Under the pieces are notes generated by a model. It ran no database searches. It saw only the letters and a program-made list of their open reading frames with translations, and was not told the DNA's origin. This document shows positions 44,420 to 53,122 of a stretch of 64,000 nucleotides of DNA, piece by piece. The stretch is taken from positions 124,001 to 188,000 of the forward strand of contig NZ_WHNQ01000008.1 of the NCBI RefSeq assembly GCF_009362785.1. The letters are read 5' to 3'. The position numbers were made by a program, and so were the translations under genes. The first letter of the stretch is position 1. Each line of letters starts with the position of its first letter. This DNA is from Paraburkholderia atlantica (GTDB lineage Bacteria; Pseudomonadota; Gammaproteobacteria; Burkholderiales; Burkholderiaceae).

Positions 44420-45453
44420 GCCGCGTGACGCATGCTGCTGCGCTCCTCGTCGATGGTGGGGGTGAACATCGCGGCGAGTACCTGCGCGACGCGCGCATGC
44501 AGCGCGGGGTCGCTCGTCAGATGACCGGCCGCGCTCACGGATTCGACGCGCGCGGAAGCAACCGCGCGCGATAGACGCCGCAGATTGCCGTGCGGACACA
44601 CCGGATCGCGCGCGCCATGCACGGCGGCGATCGGCACGCCGTCCGCCGCCGCGCGGCGCGCGAGCGACAGCAAACGCGTTTCGCCGAGCCAGCAGCGATG
44701 CGCGAGGTAGTGCGCCTGAATCCGGTATTTGCCGATCAGCTTGCGGGCGAAGCGTTGGGACTCGCGAGCGTTTCGCTGGACCCCGCGTTGTTGCGCCGCG
44801 GAGCCTCGCGGCGATGCACTCGCCAGCACCGCGTTTTCATAGCCGCGCCAGGCCAGCGCGAGCGAACGTTGCCGCGCTTCGTTCGCGCCGTATTGCAAGC
44901 CGGAGCCGCATCGCGCGGCCAGTGTCGCGGGCTGCTCGCAGCGGGCAGCGGCACGCAGTCTCGACCACGCACGCGGCGCACGCTTGCGCGAAGCAATGAA
45001 CAAACCGCGTACTTCGCGCGCGGAAGTTAGAAACAGGCCGCGCACCACGACGCCCGTGACCGACTGCGGACACTGTCCCGCATACGCGAGCGCGAGCGCC
45101 GCGCCCCACGATCCGCCAAGCACGCCCCAGCGCGCGAAACCGAGCCGCGCGCGAATCGCTTCGAGGTCGGCGATCAGATAGTCGGTGCGGTTGTGGCGCA
45201 CGCTGCCGTGCGGCGTCGACGCACCCGTGCCGCGCTGGTCGATCAGCACGACGCGAAAACGTTGCAGATCGAAGAGCCGCAGCACGCCGGGCTGACTGCC
45301 GCTGCCGGGACCGCCGTGCAGCACCGCGACCGGCACGCCGTCGCGCGCGCCGGCGAGCGCATACCACACCCGATGACCGTCGCGCGTGCGCAGCGTATGG
45401 ACTTCGAGCGCAGCGGCTGCCTGCGTGTGGTGCGACGAGCTTCGCATCGTCAT
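44416..45453 (-). CDS. Alpha/beta hydrolase, proline-iminopeptidase-like, in the pqq operon
   Basis: A 345-residue S33-type hydrolase without a signal peptide. The oxyanion segment HGGPGSGSQ, the DQRGTGASTP motif and the nucleophile elbow GGSWGAALA identify the proline iminopeptidase family; the Asp/His are likely in HGARDPVCP and AAGHLTSD. The middle is Arg/Ala-rich and longer than usual. Overlaps on both sides (cytochrome b561, pqqB) tie it to PQQ synthesis, and a role in trimming the PqqA-derived peptide is a reasonable inference, because a protease is needed to release the crosslinked Glu-Tyr. Confidence 0.85.
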   Translation of the reverse strand: MTMRSSSHHTQAAAALEVHTLRTRDGHRVWYALAGARDGVPVAVLHGGPGSGSQPGVLRLFDLQRFRVVLIDQRGTGASTPHGSVRHNRTDYLIADLEAIRARLGFARWGVLGGSWGAALALAYAGQCPQSVTGVVVRGLFLTSAREVRGLFIASRKRAPRAWSRLRAAARCEQPATLAARCGSGLQYGANEARQRSLALAWRGYENAVLASASPRGSAAQQRGVQRNARESQRFARKLIGKYRIQAHYLAHRCWLGETRLLSLARRAAADGVPIAAVHGARDPVCPHGNLRRLSRAVASARVESVSAAGHLTSDPALHARVAQVLAAMFTPTIDEERSSMRHAA

Positions 45454-46034
45454 GGCAGCATCCTCGCGAGCAGGTTGTCGCGATCGATCCACTGATGCTT
45501 GAATGCGCCCGCCACGTGCAGCACGATCAACGCGATCAGCGCATAGCCGATCGCCTGGTGAAGGCCGAAGAACAGATCGCGCAGATGCGCGTCGTCCCAG
45601 CCCCACTTCGGCAGCAGGATGCCCCAGAAGCGCGTGCCGTAGCGGTTGAACGACGAGCCGAGATACCCGGCGAGCGGCATCGCCACCATACAGACGTATA
45701 AAAGACCCTGCGTAGTGCGCGCGGCGGCGCGTTGCCACGGTGGCATCGGCGGCAGGGCAGGCCGGTGAAGGACTACCCGCGCGACGATGCGCAAAAGCAC
45801 CAGCAGGAAAACCGTCAGTCCGAGCGACTTGTGCAGATTGATCAGCGTCGCTTTGACAGGCAAGCCCTTCGGCAATCCGACCATATAGAGGCCGAGCGCG
45901 AGCAGACCGATGATGCCGAGCGCGATCAGCCAGTGCAGCGCGATCAGCAGCCCGGCATAGCGCGGGCCGCCGGCGCTGGCAGTTGCGTTGACGTTGATAT
46001 CAGGCTTCGCGTTTCGAGAATCCGCTGTCGTCAT
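45450..46034 (-). CDS. Cytochrome b561-family membrane protein
   Basis: A 194-residue four-helix membrane protein with histidines placed as haem ligands (LIALHWLIALG, NLHKSLGL, FFGLHQAIGYAL, VLHVAGAFKHQWI). It would move electrons between the periplasm or a quinone and other carriers. I prefer ATG 46034; ATG 46106, behind GAGG and just after fhcC, would add 24 residues. Its place between fhcC and the pqq genes is unusual; an electron-transfer role in the quinoprotein chain is possible. Confidence 0.85.
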   Translation of the reverse strand: MTTADSRNAKPDINVNATASAGGPRYAGLLIALHWLIALGIIGLLALGLYMVGLPKGLPVKATLINLHKSLGLTVFLLVLLRIVARVVLHRPALPPMPPWQRAAARTTQGLLYVCMVAMPLAGYLGSSFNRYGTRFWGILLPKWGWDDAHLRDLFFGLHQAIGYALIALIVLHVAGAFKHQWIDRDNLLARMLP

Positions 46035-46115
46035 GCCCTGTCTCCATGCAACATCGTGGCGGGACGTTTCTTTTTTGCCGAGCACCGTTTCAGTCCTGGC
46101 TGACATAGCGCTGCC

Positions 46116-46952
46116 TCAGCCGGCGATGAGTATTTCGCCGCGGCCGTCGACCGCGAGGTCGCCCGTAAAACGAACCGGCAGACGGTCCGCGCGCCACTGC
46201 GAAAACGGCGCGATTTCGGCCGCGAGGCTGCGTATGAGCAATGACCAGAATACGTCGAAACCGTGTCCGCCGCCGGTGAACGTCGGCGGTGGCAAACCCT
46301 CGGGTCGTTGCGCGAGCAGCAGCGTGCCGCGCCTCATCGCATAGGCATAGTGTGCGCCCAGTTGCCCCGCCACGCCGACGGTCCCCGCCACCAGCCGCGA
46401 CGCCGCGAAGTCGCCCGCGTTGCCGCCGACCAGCACGAGGCCGCGGCGCATCCGGTCGGCCAGCCGCGCGCCCGCGTTGCCGTGAATCGTCAGCGTGCCG
46501 CCGCTCATGCCTTCCATGTCGCCCGTCAGTGCGCCGGCGGCGAAGTCGCCGCTGTCGCCGCGCACCGTCACGCGTCCGCCGCGCATTTCGCAACCTGTGA
46601 AGTGCCCCGCGTCGCCGTCGATTTCAAGCAAGCCGCCGCTCATCCTGAAGCCGCTGTAGTCGCCGACCGCGCCGCGCGCGACGAGCCGTCCGCCGTCCAT
46701 CTGCGCGCCGAGCCGGTCCAGCCACCGCGCGGCGCCGTCGATCAGCAGCGTGGCCATGTCGTCGCCGGACGCAGGCGCGTCGTCGCGCGATACCTCGAAA
46801 ACGTCGCCGACCACGCAGCGCTCGTTGCCGGCCGGCAGCACGATGCGCTCGATCTCGGCCACGCTCATGCTGGCCAGCGCCGCCGGCGACAGCGCGGCCG
46901 CATCGACGCGAAAGCCAGGCGGTGTCTTCGCGCGCAACGTGGTCGTGCTCAT
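46116..46952 (-). CDS. fhcC: Formylmethanofuran dehydrogenase subunit C-like (Fhc complex)
   Basis: A 278-residue beta-helix protein built from GxxxGxxMxGG-type repeats (GDAGHFTGCEMRGGRVTVRGDSG-like units). In the bacterial formyltransferase/hydrolase complex this subunit is a scaffold and no longer belongs to a redox enzyme. The complex releases formate from formyl-methylofuran. Its ATG overlaps the fhcD stop. Confidence 0.93.
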   Translation of the reverse strand: MSTTTLRAKTPPGFRVDAAALSPAALASMSVAEIERIVLPAGNERCVVGDVFEVSRDDAPASGDDMATLLIDGAARWLDRLGAQMDGGRLVARGAVGDYSGFRMSGGLLEIDGDAGHFTGCEMRGGRVTVRGDSGDFAAGALTGDMEGMSGGTLTIHGNAGARLADRMRRGLVLVGGNAGDFAASRLVAGTVGVAGQLGAHYAYAMRRGTLLLAQRPEGLPPPTFTGGGHGFDVFWSLLIRSLAAEIAPFSQWRADRLPVRFTGDLAVDGRGEILIAG

Positions 46953-47920
46953 GCGCGTCCCCCGTTGAGTCCCGCGGCCAGTTCGTGCAGATGAAAGTGG
47001 TACGGTCCGAGCTTGCCGCCGTAGTTGCCCGCCGAAATGCGCAGCACGCCGGCCGCGCGCCCGAGTCCGGTCGCCGCGCCGATACCGGCCGTCATCGCCG
47101 CGCCGACGTCGGCGTCGGTCAGACCGTCGATGACGATCTCCAGCACGCAGCCAACGTCCGCGCTCAACTCGGTGCGCGATGCGAGGCCGATCAGGCTCGG
47201 ACAGAACGCGTCGTTGGTCGATGCGGTTGCGCCCGCGTATTTCGAGCCGATCTTCGAGCCCGACCGCACGATGCCGCCGGGAAACGGCATGATCACGTTC
47301 GGTAGCCGGCGCATCGCGGCGACCGCGGCTTCCGCGGCGGCGAGCGCGGCGCCCTGGTCGCGCGCGAGCAGCAGCAGGTTGCCGCCGCCGACGGCCTTGA
47401 CCGTCGCCGCCGTGTCTTCGCAGACGAACTCGCCGTCCATCACCGGCACGCGCCAGTAACGCGTGGGGCCGTTTCCTGTGTCGATCATCTTCGCGATCTG
47501 CCAGCCGTCGCCGAAAAAGCGCAGCCCGCTGCCGAGCGGCGCCGGGTCCGACAGCGGCGCGCGGCTCGTGGCCGGATCGATGCCGCTGTAGACGGCCGTG
47601 CTCGGACAGGTGAGCACGCACTGTCCGACGCGCCGCCCGATCTGCTTCGCCAGTTCCTTCGTCGACACCGCGAACAGCAGCACCGCGACGCCGGGCCGGC
47701 CGTCGGGCGTTGCCTCGGGCGCGAGCGTCCGTTCGACGCCCGCCTCGCAGCCGCAGCCGATCACCGAGGTCGCGAAGCCCGACAGCGAGTTTGCCGCGTG
47801 CATCGCCCACATCGGCGTGTGCGCGGTGATCACGAGCCGGGTCGCTTTCATCGGGAACGCTTCGGCGAAGGTCGCGTCGATCGCGGTGCCGTTGATTTCG
47901 AGCGGGGCGGGAGCGTTCAT
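46949..47920 (-). CDS. fhcD: Formylmethanofuran-tetrahydromethanopterin formyltransferase
   Basis: A 323-residue enzyme that moves the formyl group from formyl-H4MPT to methylofuran. Family landmarks: EINGTAIDATFAEAFPMKATR, GEAG-like CGCEAGVE, KIGSKYAGATASTNDAFCP, and the C-terminal ISAGNYGGKLGPYHFHL. It is the second-to-last step in H4MPT-dependent formaldehyde oxidation. It lies between fhcA (10-nt gap) and fhcC (overlap). Confidence 0.95.
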   Translation of the reverse strand: MNAPAPLEINGTAIDATFAEAFPMKATRLVITAHTPMWAMHAANSLSGFATSVIGCGCEAGVERTLAPEATPDGRPGVAVLLFAVSTKELAKQIGRRVGQCVLTCPSTAVYSGIDPATSRAPLSDPAPLGSGLRFFGDGWQIAKMIDTGNGPTRYWRVPVMDGEFVCEDTAATVKAVGGGNLLLLARDQGAALAAAEAAVAAMRRLPNVIMPFPGGIVRSGSKIGSKYAGATASTNDAFCPSLIGLASRTELSADVGCVLEIVIDGLTDADVGAAMTAGIGAATGLGRAAGVLRISAGNYGGKLGPYHFHLHELAAGLNGGRA

Positions 47921-47930
47921 CGTGGCCGCG

Positions 47931-49640
47931 TCAGGTTAGACATTCGACGGGCAACAGCCGCCCGCCGCGGCAGCAGCGGCAGGCTTCGTCATCGCTGATC
48001 GCGGCGTGCGCGAAGTTGCTCGCGAGATTCGCGTCGCTATACGCGCGCAGCGTTTTCTCGATACCGCGATCGAACTCCGGCGCGACGAAATGAATGCCGC
48101 CTGTCGGCGTCGCGACCAGCGTGCCGTCGCGCGCGACCAGTTCGCCGTCCTTGAACACATAGGCGGGTGACGTGAACATCCGCTCGCGGTCCGGCTCGTC
48201 GCGATAGACGGCGATGTCCGCCGCCGCGCCCGCGCCGAGATGGCCGCGATCGCGCAGACCGAGCAGCCGCGCCGGACCGGCGCGCGTGATGATCGCGATC
48301 TCGTAAAGCGAAAATTCGCGCTTGAGTTCCGGCAGCGCGCTGGCGACCTGCGCTTCCGGATGCAGCTTCGCAAGCTGCTCATCGCGAAACGTTTTGTCCA
48401 TCAGCAGGCGGATCAGATGCGGATAGCTGGTGAACGGTCCGCCGTTCGGATGATCGGTGGTCATCGCGACGCGCCACGGGTCGTCGACGAGCAGGAAGAT
48501 TTCGAGGCCGATGATCCATTGCAGCGCGTTCACGTAGCTCTGTTCGCGATAGCGGAACGGCAGGACGCCGCAACCCGCGTCGCACTCGATATCGCCGACC
48601 ACCCACTTGTGCGGCCGCGCGAGCGGCGCGTTGCGGAACTGCATCATCGTGTCACCGGAGGCCGTGACGGTCTGTCCGAAGATGATCTGACCGACGTCGA
48701 TCGACACGTTCGGCCGCGCGTTCACGGCCTCGGCGATCTGCCGCGCGCCCGACGAAAACTTGCGCGAGCCCTCGGTACCGTAGCTGTGAAACTGGATATG
48801 CGTCAGATGGATCGGCAGGCCGTCGGCGGCGTCCATCGTCGCGATCGTCGATGCGAGGTTGCCGGGCACGCCGAGGTTGCTCGTATGCACGTGTAGCGGA
48901 TGCGGCACGCGCAGCTCGGTCAGCGCGCGCGTCAGCGTGCGCAGCACGTCGCGTGGCGTGATGCCGTAGTGCGCGTGCGGTTCGTCGACGTCGAGCGAGC
49001 GCTGGTTGAACTTGAACGCCGAGATGCCGCCAGGGTTCACCACCTTGACGCCGAGCGCCTTGCTCGCGGTGATGGTCCAGCCGACGTAGTCGCGCAGTCG
49101 CTCGAAGTCATCGCGTGCGGCGAGCATTTGCAGGAACAGTTCGTCGTTGCCGAGCATCACGTACGCGCCGTGATCGATGATCGGCGTGTCGCCCATTTCG
49201 AGGTGCGTGTGGCGCGCGTTCGACGGCATCATCGCCGGTTCGAACGCGGCCGTGTAGCCCATTTCCGCGTAGCGGTAGCCGGTCGCGAGCGTGCCCGGCG
49301 TGCAGACGCCGCACGAAGGCAGACGCAGATAGCGGCCGTTGTCGTCGCGCGCGGCTTCGTAGGCGGCCTCGCGCGGCGCGACGGCGCCCGGCGCATCGGC
49401 GCGATGGTCCTCGGGCAGCAGCAGGCGCGACAGATTGGTCTTGCCGCCGCCGATATGCGAATGCAGATCGATGCCGCCCGCCATCACGATCATGCCGGTC
49501 GCGTCGTATTCGCGATCGACGGGTGTGGTGGCCGGCACGTCGACGATGCGGCCGTCGCGGAACGTCAGGTCGCGGCGCTCGCCGTTGACTTTGTTGATCG
49601 GGTCGAACAGCGTGCCGCCTTTGAGCCGGACGAGAGTCAT
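47931..49640 (-). CDS. fhcA: Formylmethanofuran dehydrogenase subunit A-like hydrolase
   Basis: A 569-residue amidohydrolase-superfamily protein, the subunit that hydrolyses formyl-methylofuran to formate. It shows the metal-binding GGIDLHSHIGGGK near the N-terminus, HVHTSNLG, HLTHIQFHSYG and MTTDHPNGGPF. Unlike the archaeal enzyme, no CO2-reducing partner is needed. The start overlaps the fhcB stop by 4 nt. Confidence 0.95.
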   Translation of the reverse strand: MTLVRLKGGTLFDPINKVNGERRDLTFRDGRIVDVPATTPVDREYDATGMIVMAGGIDLHSHIGGGKTNLSRLLLPEDHRADAPGAVAPREAAYEAARDDNGRYLRLPSCGVCTPGTLATGYRYAEMGYTAAFEPAMMPSNARHTHLEMGDTPIIDHGAYVMLGNDELFLQMLAARDDFERLRDYVGWTITASKALGVKVVNPGGISAFKFNQRSLDVDEPHAHYGITPRDVLRTLTRALTELRVPHPLHVHTSNLGVPGNLASTIATMDAADGLPIHLTHIQFHSYGTEGSRKFSSGARQIAEAVNARPNVSIDVGQIIFGQTVTASGDTMMQFRNAPLARPHKWVVGDIECDAGCGVLPFRYREQSYVNALQWIIGLEIFLLVDDPWRVAMTTDHPNGGPFTSYPHLIRLLMDKTFRDEQLAKLHPEAQVASALPELKREFSLYEIAIITRAGPARLLGLRDRGHLGAGAAADIAVYRDEPDRERMFTSPAYVFKDGELVARDGTLVATPTGGIHFVAPEFDRGIEKTLRAYSDANLASNFAHAAISDDEACRCCRGGRLLPVECLT

Positions 49641-51016
49641 GGCTGATCCTCGCGCGGATTCAATCGTTCACTCAGTCGTTCGTTCAACTGCGCGGCAAGC
49701 GACGCCACCGTCTCCAGCGCAGCACCACGCGCGGCGGCAAGCGGCATCACGGCCGTACCGTCGACGCGAAACAGATGCCCGCCGCTGTCGATGCCCGGTG
49801 TCGCGACCGGCACGAACACGGTGTTGGCACCGCGTGCCTTGGCGGCATCAGCGAGCGCAGGATGACCGAGCACGATCAGCGGAAGCGCGGGATCGAGCGA
49901 CGCGGGCCATGCGTGCGGCGCGAAGCTTGCGATCCACAGCAGCACATCGACTTCGCGTTCGGCGAGCAGCCGCGCCGTCCGATAGCGATACGGATCGTGA
50001 TCGAGCGGCGCGGCGCCGGTGACGCGCGCCGGCATCGACACGCGCGTGCGCAGCGGCAAGCCGGACAGCCACGTGACGGTCTGATTGACCGTCAAAGCGC
50101 CGTCGTCGCCGCCGAGCGCGAGACATGCCGCGCGCGTCGTGCGATTCACGGCTTTGACGATCCGGTTCAGCACTTCGATCAGCAGCGCCGCGTGCGGCGC
50201 GGGCAACGCGGCCGGTTCGTAGATGACCACCGTGTAGCGCGCGCTGGCGATGCGTGCTTGCAGCGACGCGAGGGCGGTTGCCACGTTGGCCTGACTGCCA
50301 GCGCCGTGACTTAGCGCGGCCGCGTCGCGTCCTTCCGCGAGCGCCGACCACAGCGCGAGCGTGTCATAGGGATCGGCGTCGCGCAGCAGCGAGTCGATGC
50401 GCGTTTGCGGCAAGCCGGCCGCCGCCGGGTCCGCGTCGCAGCCGACGAAGACCAGCTCGCGCGCGAGTTCGGTGCCGCCCAACGCGCGCGTGTAGAAGCG
50501 CGGGTAGCGCCGCGACGGCTGAAAGCCGAAGAACACCAGCAGGTCGGCGCGCGCGCGCACTTCGGAGAGCGTCGTGAAGAACGCGCCGCGATCCTGCAAC
50601 GCGAGCGTCGCGGGTGTCAGCGCATCGCCGTGCAGATGATCGAGGATCGCGCCGCAGGCGGCGGCGAGCGGATACAGCGCGCGGGTGCCGGCGACGTCGG
50701 TCGCGAGGCCGCCGAACAGCGGACGGCGCGCGTTCGCGAGCCACTGTGCGGCGCTGGTCAGCGCGGCATCGTGGTCCGCTTCGCTGCCGTCGACCACGCA
50801 TCCGCATTGCGCATCCGCCGCGCCGTACTGCGCGAGCGCGTGAGCGAGCCGCGAGCATTCGGTGTCCGGTACTTCGAGCGTGCCGTCGTCGTGGGAAGCG
50901 GCGACCAGGTCGTCGCACAGCAATGGACAGAACGGACAGATCCAGTCGCGTGTGAGCGCCGCGGCGCGCGTTGCGCTCGAGCTTGGGGTCGATGGATCGA
51001 TGGCGGAGCTATGCAT
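49637..51016 (-). CDS. fhcB: Formylmethanofuran dehydrogenase subunit B-like (Fhc complex)
   Basis: A 459-residue protein related to molybdenum/tungsten formylmethanofuran dehydrogenase but, in bacteria, without the redox cofactor role. The opening CPFCPLLCDDL and CSRLAHALAQYG retain the cysteines. I use ATG 51016, which gives the usual length; ATG 51040 would add eight residues. Neither has a strong ribosome site. It is the first fhc gene of the unit. Confidence 0.9.
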   Translation of the reverse strand: MHSSAIDPSTPSSSATRAAALTRDWICPFCPLLCDDLVAASHDDGTLEVPDTECSRLAHALAQYGAADAQCGCVVDGSEADHDAALTSAAQWLANARRPLFGGLATDVAGTRALYPLAAACGAILDHLHGDALTPATLALQDRGAFFTTLSEVRARADLLVFFGFQPSRRYPRFYTRALGGTELARELVFVGCDADPAAAGLPQTRIDSLLRDADPYDTLALWSALAEGRDAAALSHGAGSQANVATALASLQARIASARYTVVIYEPAALPAPHAALLIEVLNRIVKAVNRTTRAACLALGGDDGALTVNQTVTWLSGLPLRTRVSMPARVTGAAPLDHDPYRYRTARLLAEREVDVLLWIASFAPHAWPASLDPALPLIVLGHPALADAAKARGANTVFVPVATPGIDSGGHLFRVDGTAVMPLAAARGAALETVASLAAQLNERLSERLNPREDQP

Positions 51017-51312
51017 GGGCCAGGTTTTAGCAAGCTCCATGCCGATCTTTCGACGACGCTTCGGCGAGCAAGCGTCCCACGGAAGCACCCCGCGCTTACG
51101 GTCGTACAGCTTTGCATTCGGCGGATCGACATGCGCGACGCGCTGGCGACAAGCGTGCCCGACCGTGCGTCGGCGCGTGGGTTCAGAGACCCGCTGCGCC
51201 ATACAAAATGTGTGCCGTTCTGGAGCAGAGTGTCACACGCAAACTGTCCGGCTTGTGTTGCGTTTACAGACAGCGCTGTCAGAACGCGTGGCATGGAAAT
51301 TGTATGGAAGGC
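51017..51312 (-). promoter_or_regulatory. Gap upstream of fhcB with 12-bp palindrome
   Basis: This 296-bp stretch lies between the HisA-like gene and fhcB on the minus strand. It contains a perfect palindrome GACAGCGCTGTC at 51269-51280 and is locally AT-richer around 51230-51310. It probably carries the promoter of the fhc-pqq unit. I see no gene. Confidence 0.35.
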
Positions 51313-52062
51313 CTACGCTGAATCGGAAGGCGCGCAGTCGATCTGCCGATCGTGCAGCGCGGACGCCACCAACCAGGCGCTGGCGCCGGTGCCGGCCGCA
51401 GCGGCCAGATCGGCGCGATTGCGGATGCCGCCCGCGCCGATCAGCGTGGTATGCGCGGCGGCTTGCGCGTGCAGGCGCTCGAACGTCGCGAGATCGGGGC
51501 CGGCGTAGCTGCCGACCTGGTCGAGCGTCATCGCGATCACGCGCGACGGCCACCATGCCGACGAGCGATCGAGCGCGGTCGCGGTGAGCAGTTCGCCGGC
51601 GCGATGATCGAGCGACAGGATCGGCGCGAGGCCGGCGCGCTGCGCCGCGTGCAGGGCATGGATTTCGCGAAGCGTCTCCGAGCCGAAGACCGGCACGAGG
51701 GTCGCCAGGTTTGAATTGGCAGCAGGGCGGTCGAGTTGATCGACAGCAGCGTCGATGCGCTCGAACAGCGCGCGCATCGATGCGTAGTCCGCGAAGCCCG
51801 CGTCGAGCCACAGTTCGATGCCGGGCAGCGCGGCGCGCAACGCGGCGAGCGTCGAAGCATGCGCGCCGCGCTGCAGGATGGCGCCGAGATCGGCGATATA
51901 GAGCGTGCGCGCGCCGCTGGCTTCGAGTAGCGCGCGGGCGGTAGCAAGTGGGTCGCTCGTCGCGACGAGGCGGGACTGGATGGGCCGATAGGCGCTCCGC
52001 TCGCCGCGCACCGCGCGGACGACCTGGCCGTCGAGCAGATCGAGAACAGGTATTACCTGCAT
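51313..52062 (-). CDS. HisA/HisF-like protein of the H4MPT gene set
   Basis: A 249-residue TIM-barrel protein resembling HisA (MQVIPVLDLLDGQVVRAVRG; LDAGFADY; SLDHRAG; IGAGGIRNRADLAAAAGTGASAWLVASAL). Such HisA-like genes are regular members of bacterial H4MPT/methylofuran clusters, but I know of no proven reaction. Two phosphate-binding segments are present as in HisA. The start is ATG 52062, with AAAGGA 13 bases upstream. A TTG at 52086 is an alternative. The divergent mfnD-like gene starts only 16 bp away. Confidence 0.85.
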   Translation of the reverse strand: MQVIPVLDLLDGQVVRAVRGERSAYRPIQSRLVATSDPLATARALLEASGARTLYIADLGAILQRGAHASTLAALRAALPGIELWLDAGFADYASMRALFERIDAAVDQLDRPAANSNLATLVPVFGSETLREIHALHAAQRAGLAPILSLDHRAGELLTATALDRSSAWWPSRVIAMTLDQVGSYAGPDLATFERLHAQAAAHTTLIGAGGIRNRADLAAAAGTGASAWLVASALHDRQIDCAPSDSA

Positions 52063-52078
52063 AGAGGGGCGCTTTCCT

Positions 52079-53122
52079 TTGACCAAGATCTTTGTTTATG
52101 AGTATCTCACCGGCGGCGGCATCGACCCCGAGTTCGCCGGCGCGGGCAGTCTCGCCGATTTGAGCGCGCTGATCGTCGAAGGACGCGTGATGCGCGACGC
52201 GCTGGTCGCCGCTTTGCGTGAACTGGACGGCGTGCAGGTCAGGTTCGCGACCTCGCGCTTCGAAACACCAGCGGCGGGCGACGCTCATTGTATGGCCGCG
52301 CCCGGCGAATCGATGACGGCGTTCGTCGCGCGCGCGGCGCGAGAGCATGACTACGCGTGGGTGGTCGCACCGGAATGCGACGGCCTGCTGCTGCGCTTTC
52401 ACGATGCGGTCGGCACTGCCCGGTGGCTCGGCTGCGCGAAGGAAGCGATCCGCGTCGCGTCGAGCAAGAGCGCGACCGCGGCGTGTCTTGCCGCGCATGG
52501 CATTGCGACGACGCCCGCGCTCGAACCCGGCGACCCGGCCGCGCAGCACGACGGCCGCTGGGTCGTCAAACCGGACGACGGCGCGGGCGGCCTCGACACG
52601 ATCGTCTACGCGCGCTTCGCAGATGCTTGCGCCGACTACGACGCGCGCGCGGCGGCCGGACGCAATCCGGTGCTGCAGGCGTGGGTCGACGGCGAGCCGT
52701 TGAGCCTGTCGCTGATCTGCCGCGGCGACGCGACCAAGCTGCTCAGCATCAACCGTCAGCAGATCGGGCTGAGCGGCGGCGACGCGTCGGGCGAGGTTGC
52801 GCGGATCGTCGAGTTCGACGGCGTGCTGGTCGATCAGATCGACCAGCACAGCGACATGGGCCGCGCGCTGGACACGCTCGCGCATCGCGTCGCGCGGGCC
52901 ATCCCGGGTTTGCGCGGCTTCGTCGGCATCGATGTCGTATGGCACCCACAGCGAGGGCCGGTCGTGATCGAGGTGAATCCGCGTTTGACGGTCGCCTATG
53001 CGGGGCTGTCGGCGGTGCGCGGCAGCGGCCTGACACGCGCGCTGCTGGCCGCGCATGGCGTGCGACTCGAGCGCTGCGGCGCGGCGCGCGCCAATCCGCT
53101 CACATCCGAGGTGCGCCCTTGA
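52079..53122 (+). CDS. mfnD: ATP-grasp ligase of methylofuran biosynthesis (MfnD-like)
   Basis: A 347-residue ATP-grasp enzyme related to tyramine-glutamate ligase. It begins with the family-typical KIFVYEYLTGGG and has the ATP-binding WVVKPDDGAGG and the metal-binding VIEVNPRLTVAY. In bacteria the cofactor is methylofuran, so the acceptor may be tyrosine-derived rather than tyramine. The start is TTG at 52079 behind GAGGGG; the gene overlaps the next one by 4 nt. Confidence 0.85.
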   Translation: MTKIFVYEYLTGGGIDPEFAGAGSLADLSALIVEGRVMRDALVAALRELDGVQVRFATSRFETPAAGDAHCMAAPGESMTAFVARAAREHDYAWVVAPECDGLLLRFHDAVGTARWLGCAKEAIRVASSKSATAACLAAHGIATTPALEPGDPAAQHDGRWVVKPDDGAGGLDTIVYARFADACADYDARAAAGRNPVLQAWVDGEPLSLSLICRGDATKLLSINRQQIGLSGGDASGEVARIVEFDGVLVDQIDQHSDMGRALDTLAHRVARAIPGLRGFVGIDVVWHPQRGPVVIEVNPRLTVAYAGLSAVRGSGLTRALLAAHGVRLERCGAARANPLTSEVRP

